Origin: an uncultured Rhodocyclaceae bacterium
Lineage (GTDB): Bacteria; Pseudomonadota; Gammaproteobacteria; Burkholderiales; Rhodocyclaceae
DNA length: 22,235 bases
Assembly (NCBI GenBank): GCA_937892345.1
Contig: CALAGF010000240.1
Coordinates: forward strand, 1-22,235
Reading direction: 5' to 3'
This document shows, piece by piece, positions 21,895 to 22,235 of this stretch. The notes under the pieces were generated by a model, which did not search any database, was not told where the DNA came from, and saw only the letters and a list, made by a program, of their open reading frames with translations. Made by a program: the position numbers and the translations under genes. Position 1 is the first letter of the stretch, and every line of letters starts with the position of its first letter.

Positions 21895-21912
21895 GGGCAC
21901 CCGAAGGTGCCC
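21895..21912. repeat. Second hairpin, GGGCACC / GGTGCCC
   Basis: A perfect 7-bp stem with a CGAA tetraloop lies 13 bases after the terminator. There is no T-run. It is probably an RNA 3'-end structure or remnant; function unclear. Confidence 0.5.
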
Positions 21913-21940
21913 GAAGGGAGAGAGACTACGAAGAACTTAG

Positions 21941-22235
21941 GTAAGCGCCCGGCGAACCCAAGTTGATTTCTGACTCAGGCAGCGGATTCTGGCAGCCAGC
22001 GATGCGGCAGTAGCTCGCCAATCCGGCTGTTGGGCTGAGTTGGCAGGCGAGACAGGATATCTTTCAGGTAGAGGAAGGGATCGTGTCCGTTGAGCTTGGC
22101 GGACTGGATCAGGCTCATGATGGCGGCAGCCCGCTTGCCGGCACGCAGGCTACCGGCGAATAGCCAGTTCTTCCGGCCCGTAGCAATCGGGCGGATGCGG
22201 TTCTCGATCCAGTTGTTGTCGATCGGCACCTGGCC
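21941..22235 (-). mobile_element. IS66-family insertion sequence, one end (continues past the window)
   Basis: The plus strand at 21941 begins GTAAGCGCCCGGCGAACC, which has the GTAAGCG start typical of IS66-family terminal inverted repeats, reading into the element. The transposase stop lies 34 bases inside. The element was thus inserted just downstream of the thrH-purU operon terminator. The other end and the expected 8-bp target duplication are outside the window; the 8 bases outside this end are GAACTTAG. Confidence 0.75.
21975..22235 (-). CDS. tnpC: IS66 family transposase (TnpC), C-terminal fragment
   Basis: The frame is open to the window edge, so this is the last 86 or so residues. 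The motif IDNNWIENRIRPIATGRKNW is the conserved IS66 transposase segment carrying the catalytic Glu of the DDE triad. It is followed by LFAGSLRAGKRAAAIMSLIQ and SAKLNGHDPFLYLKDILSRL, which form the IS66 C-terminal element. The visible portion has no frameshift or stop, so the element may be intact. A GTG at 22229 is only an apparent start. Confidence 0.95.
   Translation of the reverse strand, partial: GQVPIDNNWIENRIRPIATGRKNWLFAGSLRAGKRAAAIMSLIQSAKLNGHDPFLYLKDILSRLPTQPNSRIGELLPHRWLPESAA

Noticed and set aside
1..22235. CRISPR array, toxin-antitoxin pair, prophage or known defence island
   Set aside because: No regularly spaced repeats, no toxin-like small gene pair and no phage or defence gene were recognised. 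The XRE gene has a receiver neighbour, not a toxin-like one.

Overview
The window reads as chromosomal DNA of a GC-rich betaproteobacterium, most likely a member of the Rhodocyclales (Dechloromonas/Azonexus-like). This rests on gene content and codon style, not on a database match: a liu-type leucine degradation operon, a rapZ / NusG-domain-II / Gx-transporter / ubiX run, ThrH, and an N-terminally extended HD-GYP protein. Most genes are housekeeping or catabolic, packed in operons with ATGA, GTGA or TGATG junctions.

Layout. Positions 1-4658 (+) hold the 3' part of a leucine/isovalerate operon: the end of the methylcrotonyl-CoA carboxylase beta subunit, a PaiB-like FMN-binding protein, methylglutaconyl-CoA hydratase, the biotin-carrying carboxylase alpha subunit and HMG-CoA lyase. 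Together these turn methylcrotonyl-CoA into acetyl-CoA and acetoacetate. Positions 4655-6911 continue without a gap into an unrecognised 327-aa protein, two tandem DUF1289 four-cysteine miniproteins and a metallo-beta-lactamase-fold hydrolase. A chemoreceptor (6964-8577, +) converges on an M20 amidohydrolase (8574-9749, -). rapZ diverges from the amidohydrolase and leads a tight operon (9819-12787, +): NusG-II protein, Gx-type membrane protein, ubiX and a LON-substrate-binding-domain protein.

Positions 12828-14097 (-) carry a CBS-pair protein, tRNA-Gly(CCC) with a clear promoter and terminator, and a flavin reductase-like protein. mutY (14161-15201, +) converges on a two-gene minus operon made of a secreted charged helical protein and an HD-GYP protein whose HD dyad is altered to KD. 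An ABC-F ATPase (17050-18957, +) follows. A small, visibly AT-richer block (18972-19693) holds a divergent XRE regulator and a lone receiver-domain protein. thrH, purU and an isochorismatase-family hydrolase (19758-21820, +) end at a very strong palindromic terminator. The window closes inside an IS66-family element whose terminal repeat begins near 21941.

No CRISPR array, phage, toxin-antitoxin or recognised defence system was seen. The points most worth following are the DUF1289 pair with its unknown neighbour, the degenerate HD-GYP protein with its secreted partner, the XRE/receiver block with spaced direct repeats, and the apparently short-leader or leaderless starts of rapZ and the ABC-F gene.
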